Shown: piece after piece, positions 8,465-17,081 of the stretch | How positions within the stretch are numbered: position 1 is the first letter of the stretch | Layout: each line of letters opens with the position of its first letter | Source of the DNA: Pseudofulvimonas gallinarii | GTDB taxonomy: Bacteria; Pseudomonadota; Gammaproteobacteria; Xanthomonadales; UBA2363 | Assembly (NCBI RefSeq): GCF_004343305.1 | Contig: NZ_SMAF01000005.1 | Coordinates: forward strand, 62,001 to 126,000 | Direction of reading: 5' to 3' | DNA: 64,000 bases | Made by a program: the position numbers and the translations under genes | Notes under the pieces: model-generated | Database searches by the model: none | Told to the model about the DNA's origin: nothing | What the model saw: only the letters and a program-made list of their open reading frames with translations

Positions 8465-9454
8465 ATGGCGAAGCTGCCCCGCCTGGCGGTCACGCTGGGC
8501 GAACCCGCCGGCATCGGTCCCGAGCTGGCGGTCCGGCTTGCCCACAGCGACATCGCCGCCGATCTGGTCCTGATCGGCGACGCAGACCTGCTGGCGGCCA
8601 CCGCGACACACCTGGGCGAGCCGATCGACCTCACCGCCTACGATCCAGGCACCACCCTGTCGGCACGGGGAAGGGGCGCAGCCCGCCTGCTGGACCAGCG
8701 GCTGGCGGCGCCGGCCACCCCCGGTCGCGTCGACGCCGGCAATGGCCGCGCGGTGCTGGCGACGCTTGCGCGCGCGGCAGACGGCTGCCTGTCCGGCGAG
8801 TTCGATGCCGTGATGACGCTGCCGGTGCACAAGGGCGTCATCAACGACGCCGGAATCGCCTTCAGCGGCCACACCGAATTCTTTGCCGACCGCAGCGGCA
8901 GCGCCGTGCTCATGCTCCTGGTCGCGGGCGACCTGCGCGTGGCGCTTGCGACGACCCACCTGCCCCTGCGCAGCGTGCCCGACGCGATTTCACCCCCACG
9001 GCTGGCTGCGCGGCTGCGCCTGCTGCATGCCGGATTGCGCCGGGACTTCGGGATCGCGGCGCCGCGCATCGCGGTGCTCGGGCTGAATCCGCATGCCGGT
9101 GAAGGCGGCCATCTTGGCCGTGAGGAACTCGAGATCATCGCGCCCACCCTCGCGCGCCTTCGCGAGGAAGGCCTGGACCTGGACGGCCCGCTATCCGCCG
9201 ATACCGCCTTCGTACCGGAACGACGCGCCCGATACGACGCCTATTTCGCGATGTACCACGACCAGGGCCTGCCGGTGCTCAAGGCGCTGGGCTTCGGTGG
9301 CGGCGTGAACGTCAGCCTCGGGCTCCCCTTCGTGCGCACGTCGGTGGACCACGGCGTGGCCCTGGACATCGCCGGAACGGGCCGGGCCGAAGCCGGCAGC
9401 ACGCTGGCGGCGGCGCAGCTGGCCCTCGCGATCGCGGCACGCAGGCAACCATGA
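8465..9454 (+). CDS. pdxA: 4-hydroxythreonine-4-phosphate dehydrogenase
   Basis: PdxA oxidises 4-phosphohydroxy-L-threonine with NAD in the DXP-dependent route to pyridoxal 5'-phosphate. The 329-residue product has the family length and begins LAVTLGEPAGIGPEL. Metal-binding histidines lie in FSGHTEF, in MYHDQGLP and near the end in SVDHGVALDIAGTG, and the NAD-binding region is GLNPHAGEGG. The gene overlaps rsmA by four bases (ATGA), so the two are translationally coupled. pdxH at 13171-13776 supplies a later step of the same pathway on the other strand. Confidence 0.97.
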   Translation: MAKLPRLAVTLGEPAGIGPELAVRLAHSDIAADLVLIGDADLLAATATHLGEPIDLTAYDPGTTLSARGRGAARLLDQRLAAPATPGRVDAGNGRAVLATLARAADGCLSGEFDAVMTLPVHKGVINDAGIAFSGHTEFFADRSGSAVLMLLVAGDLRVALATTHLPLRSVPDAISPPRLAARLRLLHAGLRRDFGIAAPRIAVLGLNPHAGEGGHLGREELEIIAPTLARLREEGLDLDGPLSADTAFVPERRARYDAYFAMYHDQGLPVLKALGFGGGVNVSLGLPFVRTSVDHGVALDIAGTGRAEAGSTLAAAQLALAIAARRQP

Positions 9455-10254
9455 ACTCAGACGCCCACATTCCGCGCAAGCGTTTCGGCCAGCACTTCCT
9501 GCACGATCCGGGCGTGCTGCAGCGGATCGTTGCCGCGATTGCCCCGGTTCCGGGACAACCGCTGGTCGAGATCGGTCCCGGCGAAGGCGCGTTGACGAAT
9601 CCCCTGCTGGCGACCGGCGCCAACCTGCACGTCATCGAGCTGGACCGCGATCTGGCCGCGCGCCTGCGCGGGCGCAACGCTCCGCGACTGCGGGTGATCG
9701 AGTCGGACGTGCTCGACATCGACTTCCGCGCCCTTGCCGGGCGCCTCGGCGGCCCGCTGCGCCTGGTCGGCAACCTGCCCTACAACGTGTCGTCGCCGAT
9801 CCTGTTCCATGCCCTCGCGCACCTCGATGCCATCGTGGACATGCACTTCATGCTGCAGAAGGAAGTGGTGGACCGCATGGCGGCCGAACCGGGCGGCAAG
9901 GAGTACGGCCGGCTGAGCGTGATGCTGCAGGCCTGGTGCGAAGTCGAGTCGCTGTTCAACGTCGGGCCAGGCGCCTTCCGCCCGCCGCCGAAGGTCGATT
10001 CGGCAGTCGCGCGCCTGCGCCCGCGGCCGCCGGCGGAGGTGGCGATCGCCGATCCGAAGCGTTTCGCCGCCATCGTCAAGGCCGCGTTCGGCCAGCGTCG
10101 CAAGACGCTGCGCAACGCGCTGCAGGGCGTCGTGCCCGCGGAAGCCGTCGAAGCGGCCGGACTGGACCCCGGCGACCGTGCCGAACGCATCCCGGTGGAC
10201 GGATTCATCCGCCTGGCCAGCCTCTCGCCGGCGAATCCGCATCCGGGTGCCTAG
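9451..10254 (+). CDS. rsmA: 16S rRNA (A1518/A1519-N6)-dimethyltransferase RsmA (KsgA)
   Basis: RsmA dimethylates two adjacent adenosines near the 3' end of 16S rRNA late in 30S assembly. The 267-residue protein begins with PRKRFGQHFLHD, as the family does. VEIGPGEGALT is the SAM-binding motif and GNLPYNVSSPI is the catalytic NLPY motif that places the target adenine. The start overlaps the pdxA stop. Its own TAG stop shares the palindrome CTAG (10251-10254) with the stop of the convergent usp gene. apaG-apaH, which often follow rsmA in relatives, are absent here. Confidence 0.97.
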   Translation: MNSDAHIPRKRFGQHFLHDPGVLQRIVAAIAPVPGQPLVEIGPGEGALTNPLLATGANLHVIELDRDLAARLRGRNAPRLRVIESDVLDIDFRALAGRLGGPLRLVGNLPYNVSSPILFHALAHLDAIVDMHFMLQKEVVDRMAAEPGGKEYGRLSVMLQAWCEVESLFNVGPGAFRPPPKVDSAVARLRPRPPAEVAIADPKRFAAIVKAAFGQRRKTLRNALQGVVPAEAVEAAGLDPGDRAERIPVDGFIRLASLSPANPHPGA

Positions 10255-11120
10255 CGCAGCCCACCGGCGCCGCTTTTCACCACCAGCACGTCGGCATCGA
10301 CATCATCCAGCAGCCTGCGGACCGTCGAACCGATCAGCGCTTCGTACACCGCGCCGCGGCCCTGGCTGCCCAGCACCAGCACGTCCGCACCGAAACGGTG
10401 ATGGCATCGGGCCAGGTGCGTCTCGGGATCGCCGTATTCGGCGCGCAGCGTGAGCCGCGCGTGGTCCTCGGCTGACAGCCCGCTGGACGCCACGAACCCG
10501 CGGCATTCGACCATCGCCGCCTCGTACAGCTCCGCATGGCCTTGCTCGGAGACCGTGGTCGCGCTGGACATCGGTGGACGGTAGGCATGGAAGAGCAGCA
10601 CGGGCACGCCGGGAAACCAGGACAGCGCCGTCAGCAGCGCCTGTCGCGACGGCTCCGAAAGGTCCGTGCCGACCACGATCTGCCGATAGCCGATGCGCCC
10701 GCGACGACGCACGACGAGCACCGGCACCGGCGAATTGCGCAGCACGCGGTCGACCGTGCGCCCCAGCAGGATGCCGGCCAGCGGACTGCTGCGGGCGATG
10801 CCGGTCACGACCAGGCCGCTGCCTGCACCCGCCGCCATCGCCACGACCCGATCGCCCGGATCGCCTTCGTGCAGGCACACGTCCAATTCGACGTCATCGG
10901 CCTGCAGCTCTTCACGCAGGTCCGCCTGCACAGCGCGTTCGCTGGCGCTGCGCTGCGCCTCGCCGGCGAATCCCTCTTCGCTGACGACGGCGCACAGCAC
11001 GCTTGCCCGCCAGGACCGCGCGCAGGTGATCGCCCGGTCCAGGGCGCGATCGCAACGATGGCCCAGGTCGGTGGCAAGCAGGATGGATCGAGGCTGCGTC
11101 GGCGTCGCGCGCGGCTCCAT
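10251..11120 (-). CDS. Tandem-domain universal stress protein
   Basis: Two UspA folds are joined in 289 residues: about 10-145 and 150-285. The second keeps the ATP-binding signature G-x2-G-x9-G-S as GSQGRGAVYEALIGS. The first has TGIARSSPLAGILLGRT, in which the second glycine is replaced by arginine, so only the C-terminal half is likely to bind ATP. Such proteins support survival in starvation or oxygen limitation. The ATG at 11120 is chosen because the conserved strand SILLATDL starts 12 residues later. It lies 76 bp downstream of kup and may be cotranscribed with it. Confidence 0.9.
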   Translation of the reverse strand: MEPRATPTQPRSILLATDLGHRCDRALDRAITCARSWRASVLCAVVSEEGFAGEAQRSASERAVQADLREELQADDVELDVCLHEGDPGDRVVAMAAGAGSGLVVTGIARSSPLAGILLGRTVDRVLRNSPVPVLVVRRRGRIGYRQIVVGTDLSEPSRQALLTALSWFPGVPVLLFHAYRPPMSSATTVSEQGHAELYEAAMVECRGFVASSGLSAEDHARLTLRAEYGDPETHLARCHHRFGADVLVLGSQGRGAVYEALIGSTVRRLLDDVDADVLVVKSGAGGLR

Positions 11121-11196
11121 GGACGTCCTCCGAACGTTCGCGGTTGTTGCCGCCAGCGTAACGCAATCGTGCCGGCGGCCGCCGCCGGTCCAGCGA

Positions 11197-13134
11197 TCAG
11201 ATCTCGACCTGTGCGCCGAGCTCGACGACACGGTTCGGCGGAATGCGCAGGTATTCCATCGCCCGCGTGGCATTGCGCCACATCATGACGAAGACGCGCT
11301 CGCGCCATACCGGCATGCCTTCGCCCCGGGTGCACAGCAGGGTTTCGCGACCCAGGAAGAAGGTCGTATCCATCGGATCGAAGACGAGCCCGTGTGGCAC
11401 GCACAGTTCGAGCACGTGCGCGACATCGAGGTCTTCCATGAACCCGAAGCGCGCAACCACCCGGTACAGGCCCTCGCCCATGTCCTCGACCGTGATCTGC
11501 TCGTCGTCGGCGATGCGCGGCACCTCCTCGGTGACCAGTGTCATCAGCACCACGCGCTGGTGCAGCACCTTGTTGTGCTTGAGGTTGTGCAGCAGCGTCT
11601 GCGGAAGGCCTTCCGGGTCCGGCGTCAGGAAGATGGCGGTGCCCTCGACGCGGGTGATGCCATCGAGGTTGGAAAGGAACAGGTGCAGCGGGAAGGTGGC
11701 GTTGCGCATCTTGTCCTGAACCAGCCGGCGGCCCTGCCGCCAGGTCGTCATCAGGAAGAGGATGAACAGCGAGAGGACGATGGGAAGCCAGCCACCGGAC
11801 GGTATCTTCAGCGAGTTCGTGCCCAGGAACAGCAGGTCCACCACCAGGAACAGCGAGAACAGGACCATGCCGGCCCAGCCCCAGCGCCAGATCGTCCGCG
11901 CCACCACCATCGCCAGGATCGTTTCCACCACCATCGTCAGCGCCAGCGCGATACCGTAGGCGGCGACGATGCTCGACGACGACTGGAACGACAGCACCAG
12001 CCCGACGACACCCACCAGCAGGAAGCGGTTGACCATGGGCAGGTAGACCTGGCCCATCGCGCTGGCCGAGGTGTGTTCCACGTCCATGCGCGGGAGCAGG
12101 CCCAGCTGGATGGCCTGGCGGACCACGGAGAAGCTGCCGGTGATCACCGCCTGCGAGGCGATGACCGCCGCGAACGTCGCCAGCACGACCAGCGGCACCA
12201 GCGCCCATGACGGGGCCATCAGGTAGAACGGGTTCACCGCGGCCGTGGGATCGCGCAGCAGCAATGCCGCCTGGCCCAGGTAATTGAGCAGCAGGGCCGG
12301 CATGATCAGGCCGAACCAGGCATAGCGCATCGGCCGTCGCCCGAAGTGGCCGAGGTCGGTGTACAGCGCTTCGCCACCGGTGACGACCAGGAACACGGCG
12401 GACAGGACCACCAGGCCGGCGACGCGGTTTTCGACAAAGAACATCACCGCGTAGTGCGGGCTCAGCGCGCGCAGGACATCGGGGTTCTCCAGCATGCTGC
12501 CGACCCCGAGCGCGGCCAGGATCAGGAACCACAGCACCATCACCGGACCGAACAGACTGCCGACACGCGCGGTGCCGAAGCGCTGCACCGAGAACAGCGC
12601 GATCAGGATGCCCAGTGCGATCGGCACGACCCAGGCGTCGAAAACCGGCGTGACGATGTGCAGGCCCTCGACCGCCGAAAGCACCGTCAGCGACGGCGTG
12701 ATGAGGCCATCGCAGAGGAACAGCGTGGCACCGAAGACGCCCATGAGCGTGAGGATCCGTCGACTGCGCGTGCTGCCGTGCCAATGCCGGGTCGCCAGCG
12801 ACATCAGCGACAGGATGCCGCCTTCACCGCGATTGTCGGCGCGCAGGATGACGGTCAGGTATTTCAGGCAGATCACCAGCAGCATCGCCCAGAACAGCAG
12901 CGACACCACGCCGAGGATATTGGTCTCCGTCGGCGCCATGGCGAAGCGGCCGCTGAAGGCCTCGCGCATGGCATAGAGCGGGCTGGTGCCGATGTCGCCA
13001 TAGACGATGCCGATGGCGGCAATGGTCAATGGCAGCAGGGGCTGCGAAGGATGGTGGGGAGCTTCCACGAACGTGGCGGTGTCGAAGTGCGAGGCGGCCG
13101 GAAAAACCGGGGTGGGCAGGCGGCGAGGCACCAT
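11197..13134 (-). CDS. kup: KUP-family potassium uptake protein
   Basis: Kup transports potassium into the cell, probably with protons. The 645-residue protein begins its membrane part with LTIAAIGIVYGDIGTSPLYA, the hallmark first helix. About 12 membrane segments extend to residue 450, and a soluble domain of some 200 residues follows, as in the family. The ATG at 13134 is preceded by GGAGG at a good distance, so it is preferred to a TTG 24 bp upstream. The product ends with VELGAQVEI. No kdp or trk genes are visible nearby. Confidence 0.96.
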   Translation of the reverse strand: MVPRRLPTPVFPAASHFDTATFVEAPHHPSQPLLPLTIAAIGIVYGDIGTSPLYAMREAFSGRFAMAPTETNILGVVSLLFWAMLLVICLKYLTVILRADNRGEGGILSLMSLATRHWHGSTRSRRILTLMGVFGATLFLCDGLITPSLTVLSAVEGLHIVTPVFDAWVVPIALGILIALFSVQRFGTARVGSLFGPVMVLWFLILAALGVGSMLENPDVLRALSPHYAVMFFVENRVAGLVVLSAVFLVVTGGEALYTDLGHFGRRPMRYAWFGLIMPALLLNYLGQAALLLRDPTAAVNPFYLMAPSWALVPLVVLATFAAVIASQAVITGSFSVVRQAIQLGLLPRMDVEHTSASAMGQVYLPMVNRFLLVGVVGLVLSFQSSSSIVAAYGIALALTMVVETILAMVVARTIWRWGWAGMVLFSLFLVVDLLFLGTNSLKIPSGGWLPIVLSLFILFLMTTWRQGRRLVQDKMRNATFPLHLFLSNLDGITRVEGTAIFLTPDPEGLPQTLLHNLKHNKVLHQRVVLMTLVTEEVPRIADDEQITVEDMGEGLYRVVARFGFMEDLDVAHVLELCVPHGLVFDPMDTTFFLGRETLLCTRGEGMPVWRERVFVMMWRNATRAMEYLRIPPNRVVELGAQVEI

Positions 13135-13170
13135 ACGCCTCCGCCAGGTGGGATTCAAGCGCGGCAGGCC

Positions 13171-13776
13171 TCAGGGGAACAGGCGCTGCTCGTGCCATTC
13201 TCCGCCGTCGCAGGTGAACAGATGCCGGTCGTGCAGGCGGTATTCCCGACCGTGCCAGAACTCGACGCGATCCGGGCGCAGGCGGTACCCGGACCAGTGC
13301 GGCGGCCGCGTCACATCGGTGCCCTCGAAGCGGCTTTCGACCTCGGCGATGCGGCGTTCAAGCTCGTCCCGCGAGGCCAGCGGCTGCGACTGCAGCGATG
13401 CCCAGGCGCCGATCTGGCTGCCGCGCGGACGGCTGGCGAAATAGGCATCGGCCTCTTCCGGGCCGACCCGTTCGACCCGCCCTTCGGCCCGCACCTGGAC
13501 CTGCAGGTCCAGGTGCTTCCAGTGCAGGCAGACCGCCGCCCGCGGATTGGCAGCCAGTTGCCGGCCCTTGGCACTGAGCGTGTTGGTGTAGAACACGAAT
13601 CCGTCGGCATCGAGGTGCTTGAGCAGCACGACGCGCAGCGAGGGCCGGCCATCGGCATCGGCGGTCGCCACGCTCATCGCCGTGGGTTCGGGCTCACCGG
13701 CGGCGATCGCCCGCGCCAGCAGTTCATGGAAACGGTCGACCACGACCGCAGGCAGGGTCACCACGGTGGACTCCAT
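13171..13776 (-). CDS. pdxH: Pyridoxamine/pyridoxine 5'-phosphate oxidase
   Basis: PdxH is the FMN enzyme that makes pyridoxal 5'-phosphate, the last step of the pathway that also uses PdxA from this window. The 201-residue protein has the split-barrel fold. FMN and substrate residues lie in RVVLLKHLDADGFVFYTN and in the stretch from SAKGRQLAANP to CLHWK, and the C-terminal WHGREYRLHDR and ending EQRLFP are characteristic. The gene sits 36 bp upstream of kup on the same strand. It has no promoter-sized gap to the response regulator gene upstream (17 bp), suggesting a shared transcript. Confidence 0.96.
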   Translation of the reverse strand: MESTVVTLPAVVVDRFHELLARAIAAGEPEPTAMSVATADADGRPSLRVVLLKHLDADGFVFYTNTLSAKGRQLAANPRAAVCLHWKHLDLQVQVRAEGRVERVGPEEADAYFASRPRGSQIGAWASLQSQPLASRDELERRIAEVESRFEGTDVTRPPHWSGYRLRPDRVEFWHGREYRLHDRHLFTCDGGEWHEQRLFP

Positions 13777-13793
13777 CGAATCAGGCGCGGCGC

Positions 13794-14522
13794 TCAGGCG
13801 CGGTCGGCGGACAGCGCGTTGGGCACGAACTTCTCGAGGCGGTAACCGTGCTGGTACACCGCGACCAGTCGCCAGCCGAAGGCGCCATCCAGCTGCAGTT
13901 TCCGGCGCAGGCGGCTGATGTGCGTGTCGACGGTGCGCGTCGGCACGCTGGCGGCGATCTGCCAGACGCTTTCCAGCAGCGTTTCGCGGCGGATGATGCG
14001 GCCATGGCGACGGAACAGGTACACCGCCAGCTCGAATTCGCGCTGGGTCAGGTCGGTGTCCTCGCCATTGATCAGGATGCGCGCACGTTCGCTGTCGATG
14101 ACATACGGCCCCAGATCGATCTCGTCGCTGCCGGTGGTGAGCTGGGTGCGGCGCAGGACCGCGTCTATGCGCGCCAGCAGCACGCCGCGCTGCGCCGGCT
14201 TGACGATGTAGTCGTCGGCACCGCCGCGCAGCGCCTTGACGATGTCGTCCTCGTCGGCACGAACGGTCAGCATGATGATCGGCGTGGCGGCGGTGGCCGG
14301 ATCGGTCCGCACCTCGCTCAAAAGGGTGACGCCGTCGCTGTCCGGCAGTTCCCAGTCGAGCAGGATGAGATCCGCGGCATGGCGGCCGCGCCCACGACGG
14401 AACTCGCCGGCATTGGCGTAGTGGTTGCAGCGATACCCGGCCGCGTTCAGCCAGTGCATCGCCAGCGCGGCCTGATCGGGATCGTCCTCGACCAGGCCGA
14501 CAGTTACCGAACCATCACTCAC
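13794..14522 (-). CDS. OmpR-family response regulator without adjacent kinase
   Basis: This is a DNA-binding two-component regulator of 242 residues. The receiver domain (about 5-125) has the acidic pocket VEDD, the phosphoacceptor D56 in LILLDWELP, and the lysine of DDYIVKPA. A winged-helix domain (about 140-235) follows, with LTQREFELAVYLF and the recognition region VDTHISRLRRKL. No histidine kinase gene lies within the window, so the partner and target genes are unknown. It is followed at 17 bp by pdxH. Confidence 0.94.
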   Translation of the reverse strand: MSDGSVTVGLVEDDPDQAALAMHWLNAAGYRCNHYANAGEFRRGRGRHAADLILLDWELPDSDGVTLLSEVRTDPATAATPIIMLTVRADEDDIVKALRGGADDYIVKPAQRGVLLARIDAVLRRTQLTTGSDEIDLGPYVIDSERARILINGEDTDLTQREFELAVYLFRRHGRIIRRETLLESVWQIAASVPTRTVDTHISRLRRKLQLDGAFGWRLVAVYQHGYRLEKFVPNALSADRA

Positions 14523-14545
14523 AGCACCCCCTGTGGACGGATCAG

Positions 14546-14755
14546 TCAGTCAACAACGAAAGTGACCTTCAGGTTGACTCGCCACTCGGTGACCTTGCCA
14601 TCCGGACCGGTCACCACCTTGATTTCGTTGACCCACGCACCCTTGATGTTCTTGACGGACTGCGCGGCCTTTTCCAGACCCTTCTCGACGGCATCCTCGA
14701 TGCCTTTCGGGGAGGAGCAGTTGAGTTCGATGACTTTCGCGACCTGGGCCGACAT
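14546..14755 (-). CDS. Dodecin family flavin-binding protein
   Basis: The 69-residue product has the dodecin size and fold pattern beta-alpha-beta-beta. Dodecins assemble as hollow dodecamers that store or buffer flavins. Typical features are VAKVIELNCSSPKGIEDA, the helix with KAAQSVKNIKGAWV, and the last two strands with the conserved tryptophan of TEWRVNLKVTF. The start is fixed by a near-perfect Shine-Dalgarno (AGGAGGT) a few bases before the ATG at 14755. The upstream regulator of flavin genes, if any, is not visible. Confidence 0.9.
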   Translation of the reverse strand: MSAQVAKVIELNCSSPKGIEDAVEKGLEKAAQSVKNIKGAWVNEIKVVTGPDGKVTEWRVNLKVTFVVD

Positions 14756-14790
14756 CACTAAACCTCCTCTCTGAGACTGTCGTCGCAAGA

Positions 14791-15318
14791 CTAGCCCAAG
14801 CCGGCGGCCGAGGCCATAGCCTTGTCGGGTCCGTTTCCTCCCGGCCGCGGCGCGTACTTCAGCCAGATCAGCCAGAACAGCAGCGCCTCGAGGATCAGCA
14901 GTGCCTGCCAGATATAGAGATGGAACCACTGGAACGCCGTCAGGCTCCACTGGCCGAGATAGAACAGGCTGATGATCCGCACCACATTCAGGGCCTGGAT
15001 CGCGACGAAGCCCAGGCCGATCCCGAGCAGCTTGTGCCGCCACGTCGAAGGGAAAGCCAGCACCGCCGACGCCAGCACGATCATCGCCTCGACGCCGTTG
15101 CAGCCAGCCATGATCTCGATGGCGAAGCCGTTGCGCGTGCTCTGGATGACCTTGCCCCAGGTCGCCACCTCGGCGTCGAACAGCGACACCAGCGCCGTAC
15201 AGAAGCTGGCAAGCCCGGTGGTGAAGGGCTCGACGAACCAGCGCTGCCCCCAAGGGAGTTGGCTGAAGGTGAACAGCCCGACCAGCAGGGCGAGGAAAAC
15301 CAGGACGAATCGTTGCAT
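14791..15318 (-). CDS. xrtH: Exosortase H (XrtH)
   Basis: The 175-residue integral membrane protein has about five to six transmembrane segments and the exosortase catalytic triad: Cys73 in MAGCNGVEA, Arg114 in NVVRI and His133 in WFHLYIWQ. Its short length and these contexts fit the XrtH subgroup, which processes proteins ending in an IPTLxxWG-CTERM tail (Trp-Gly motif, membrane helix, basic cluster). None of the exported proteins in this window has such a tail, so its substrates must lie elsewhere. It is flanked by dodecin and the divergent aroK and looks like a lone gene. Confidence 0.8.
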   Translation of the reverse strand: MQRFVLVFLALLVGLFTFSQLPWGQRWFVEPFTTGLASFCTALVSLFDAEVATWGKVIQSTRNGFAIEIMAGCNGVEAMIVLASAVLAFPSTWRHKLLGIGLGFVAIQALNVVRIISLFYLGQWSLTAFQWFHLYIWQALLILEALLFWLIWLKYAPRPGGNGPDKAMASAAGLG

Positions 15319-15403
15319 GGCGGCATTCTAACCCCAGCGCTACGGGCGCGGACCCGCGGCGACGCCTGCTCGCGACGGCAGGCCGCTGGATTACCATTCG
15401 CGC

Positions 15404-15982
15404 ATGAGCGATCAGCGCCACATCGCCCTCATCGGACCGATGGGGGCCGGCAAGAGCAGCATCGGCCGCCACCTGGCCCAGTTGCTGTCGCGCCAGCTGA
15501 TCGACCTGGACCGCTGCATCGAGGAGAAAGCGGGCGCGGGCATCCCCTGGATCTTCGACAAGGAAGGCGAAGCCGGCTTCCGGCGGCGCGAGCGCGATGC
15601 GCTGTGCGTCGCACTGCAGGGCGGCGGCGCCGTCATCGCCTGTGGTGGCGGCGTGGTCCTCGACGCCGACAACCGGCGCGACCTGCGTCATCGCGCCTTC
15701 GTCGTCCATCTGGACGCGAGCATCGACGAGCTCGCCCAGCGCCTGGCGCGGGACCGCAACCGGCCGCTGCTGCAGACCGGGGACCGTCGGGCGCGGATGG
15801 AACAACTGGCGCGGGAGCGCGCCCCGCTCTACGCCGCCACCGCGGACCTGGTGTTCAGCGCCGACGGCTCGGGCCCCTGCGCGAGTGCGCGCAGGATCAT
15901 CGAACGCCTGCCAAACGACCTCGTACCGGCAACGAGGACCGGCGGCGGCGAATGCGCCGACGAACCGGCGGGTGAGGAATGA
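15404..15982 (+). CDS. aroK: Shikimate kinase
   Basis: AroK phosphorylates shikimate at the 3-OH in aromatic amino-acid synthesis. The P-loop is GPMGAGKSSIGR near the N-terminus, and the substrate-binding DLDRCIE, the conserved RRRERDAL and GGGVVL follow, with the lid arginines in LARDRNRPLL. The product is 192 residues, slightly longer than usual because of a Gly/Glu-rich C-terminal tail after about residue 172. It overlaps aroB by four bases. Confidence 0.96.
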   Translation: MSDQRHIALIGPMGAGKSSIGRHLAQLLSRQLIDLDRCIEEKAGAGIPWIFDKEGEAGFRRRERDALCVALQGGGAVIACGGGVVLDADNRRDLRHRAFVVHLDASIDELAQRLARDRNRPLLQTGDRRARMEQLARERAPLYAATADLVFSADGSGPCASARRIIERLPNDLVPATRTGGGECADEPAGEE

Positions 15983-17052
15983 GCGAACACATTGAAGTCG
16001 ACCTGGGGACGCGTACCTACATCGTGTCCGTCGGCGCCGGCCTGCTCGCCGACGACGCGCCATGGTCGGCGCTGCGCGCGTGCCGCCACCTTCTCGTGGT
16101 GACGGACGACAACGTCGGCCCGCTTTACCTGCCGGCCCTGCAGGCATTCGTGCCGGACCATCAGCTCCCGGTCGTGACGATTCCAGCGGGCGAAACCAGC
16201 AAGACGCTCGACCAGTGCACGCGCGTCTTCGAGGCGCTGGCGGCGATGCGCGCCGGCCGCGACGCCGGCATCATCGCGCTGGGTGGCGGCGTCATCGGCG
16301 ACCTGGCCGGGTTTGCCGCCGCCTGCTGGATGCGTGGCATCGGCTTCGTCCAGGTGCCGACGACCCTGCTGGCCATGGTGGACTCCTCTGTCGGCGGCAA
16401 GACCGGCGTGAACCTGCCGTTCGGCAAGAACCTCGTCGGCGCCTTCCACCAACCCGAAGCCGTGATCGCCGACATCGACACGCTGGCCACGTTGCCTGCA
16501 CGCGAGCGGGCGGCCGGCCTGGCCGAAGTGGTGAAGTACGGCGCCATCGGCGACGCGGCGTTTTTTGCCTGGCTGGAAGACCATGCCGGGGCACTGGTCG
16601 TGGGTGATCGCGAAGCGCTGGTGCATGCCATCGCCACCAGCGTGCGCCACAAGGCCGCGATCGTCGCCCGCGACGAGCGCGAGAGCGGCGAGCGGGCGCT
16701 GCTCAACTTCGGCCACACCTTCGGCCACGCGATCGAAACGGCCACCGGCTACCGGCGTTACCTGCACGGCGAAGCCGTTGCCATCGGCATGGTGCAGGCG
16801 GCACGGCTGAGCGAACGCCTCGGCCTGGCGCCACGCGGCGACGGCGACCGCATGGCCGCCCTCCTGGAACGCCTGGGCCTGCCGGTGCACCCGCCGGCCG
16901 GCCTCGATGCGATGCAGTTGCTGGACCTGATGCGGCTGGACAAGAAGGCGCTGTCCAGCGGCATGCGGTTCGTGGTCTGGCACGGCATCGGCAAGGCGGA
17001 ACTGCGGGCCGACATCGACGATGCGGAAGTGCTGGCCGTACTCGAAGCCTGA
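15979..17052 (+). CDS. aroB: 3-dehydroquinate synthase
   Basis: AroB converts DAHP to 3-dehydroquinate, using NAD and a divalent metal. The 357-residue product has the family length. The NAD-binding segment is GGGVIGDLAGFAAA. The active-site stretch VPTTLLAMVDSSVGGKTGVN follows, and the metal ligands include HTFGHAIE and LHGEAVAIGM. The gene is coupled to aroK by an ATGA overlap. It is convergent with the pirin gene, with only 29 bp between stops. Confidence 0.97.
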   Translation: MSEHIEVDLGTRTYIVSVGAGLLADDAPWSALRACRHLLVVTDDNVGPLYLPALQAFVPDHQLPVVTIPAGETSKTLDQCTRVFEALAAMRAGRDAGIIALGGGVIGDLAGFAAACWMRGIGFVQVPTTLLAMVDSSVGGKTGVNLPFGKNLVGAFHQPEAVIADIDTLATLPARERAAGLAEVVKYGAIGDAAFFAWLEDHAGALVVGDREALVHAIATSVRHKAAIVARDERESGERALLNFGHTFGHAIETATGYRRYLHGEAVAIGMVQAARLSERLGLAPRGDGDRMAALLERLGLPVHPPAGLDAMQLLDLMRLDKKALSSGMRFVVWHGIGKAELRADIDDAEVLAVLEA

Positions 17053-17081
17053 GGCCACCGGCCGTGCCGAGGACGCGTTCC

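Noticed and set aside
12346-13845. Long plus-strand frame opposite kup and pdxH
   Set aside because: The complementary strand encodes two clear enzymes; the Gln/His/Arg-rich translation is a typical shadow.
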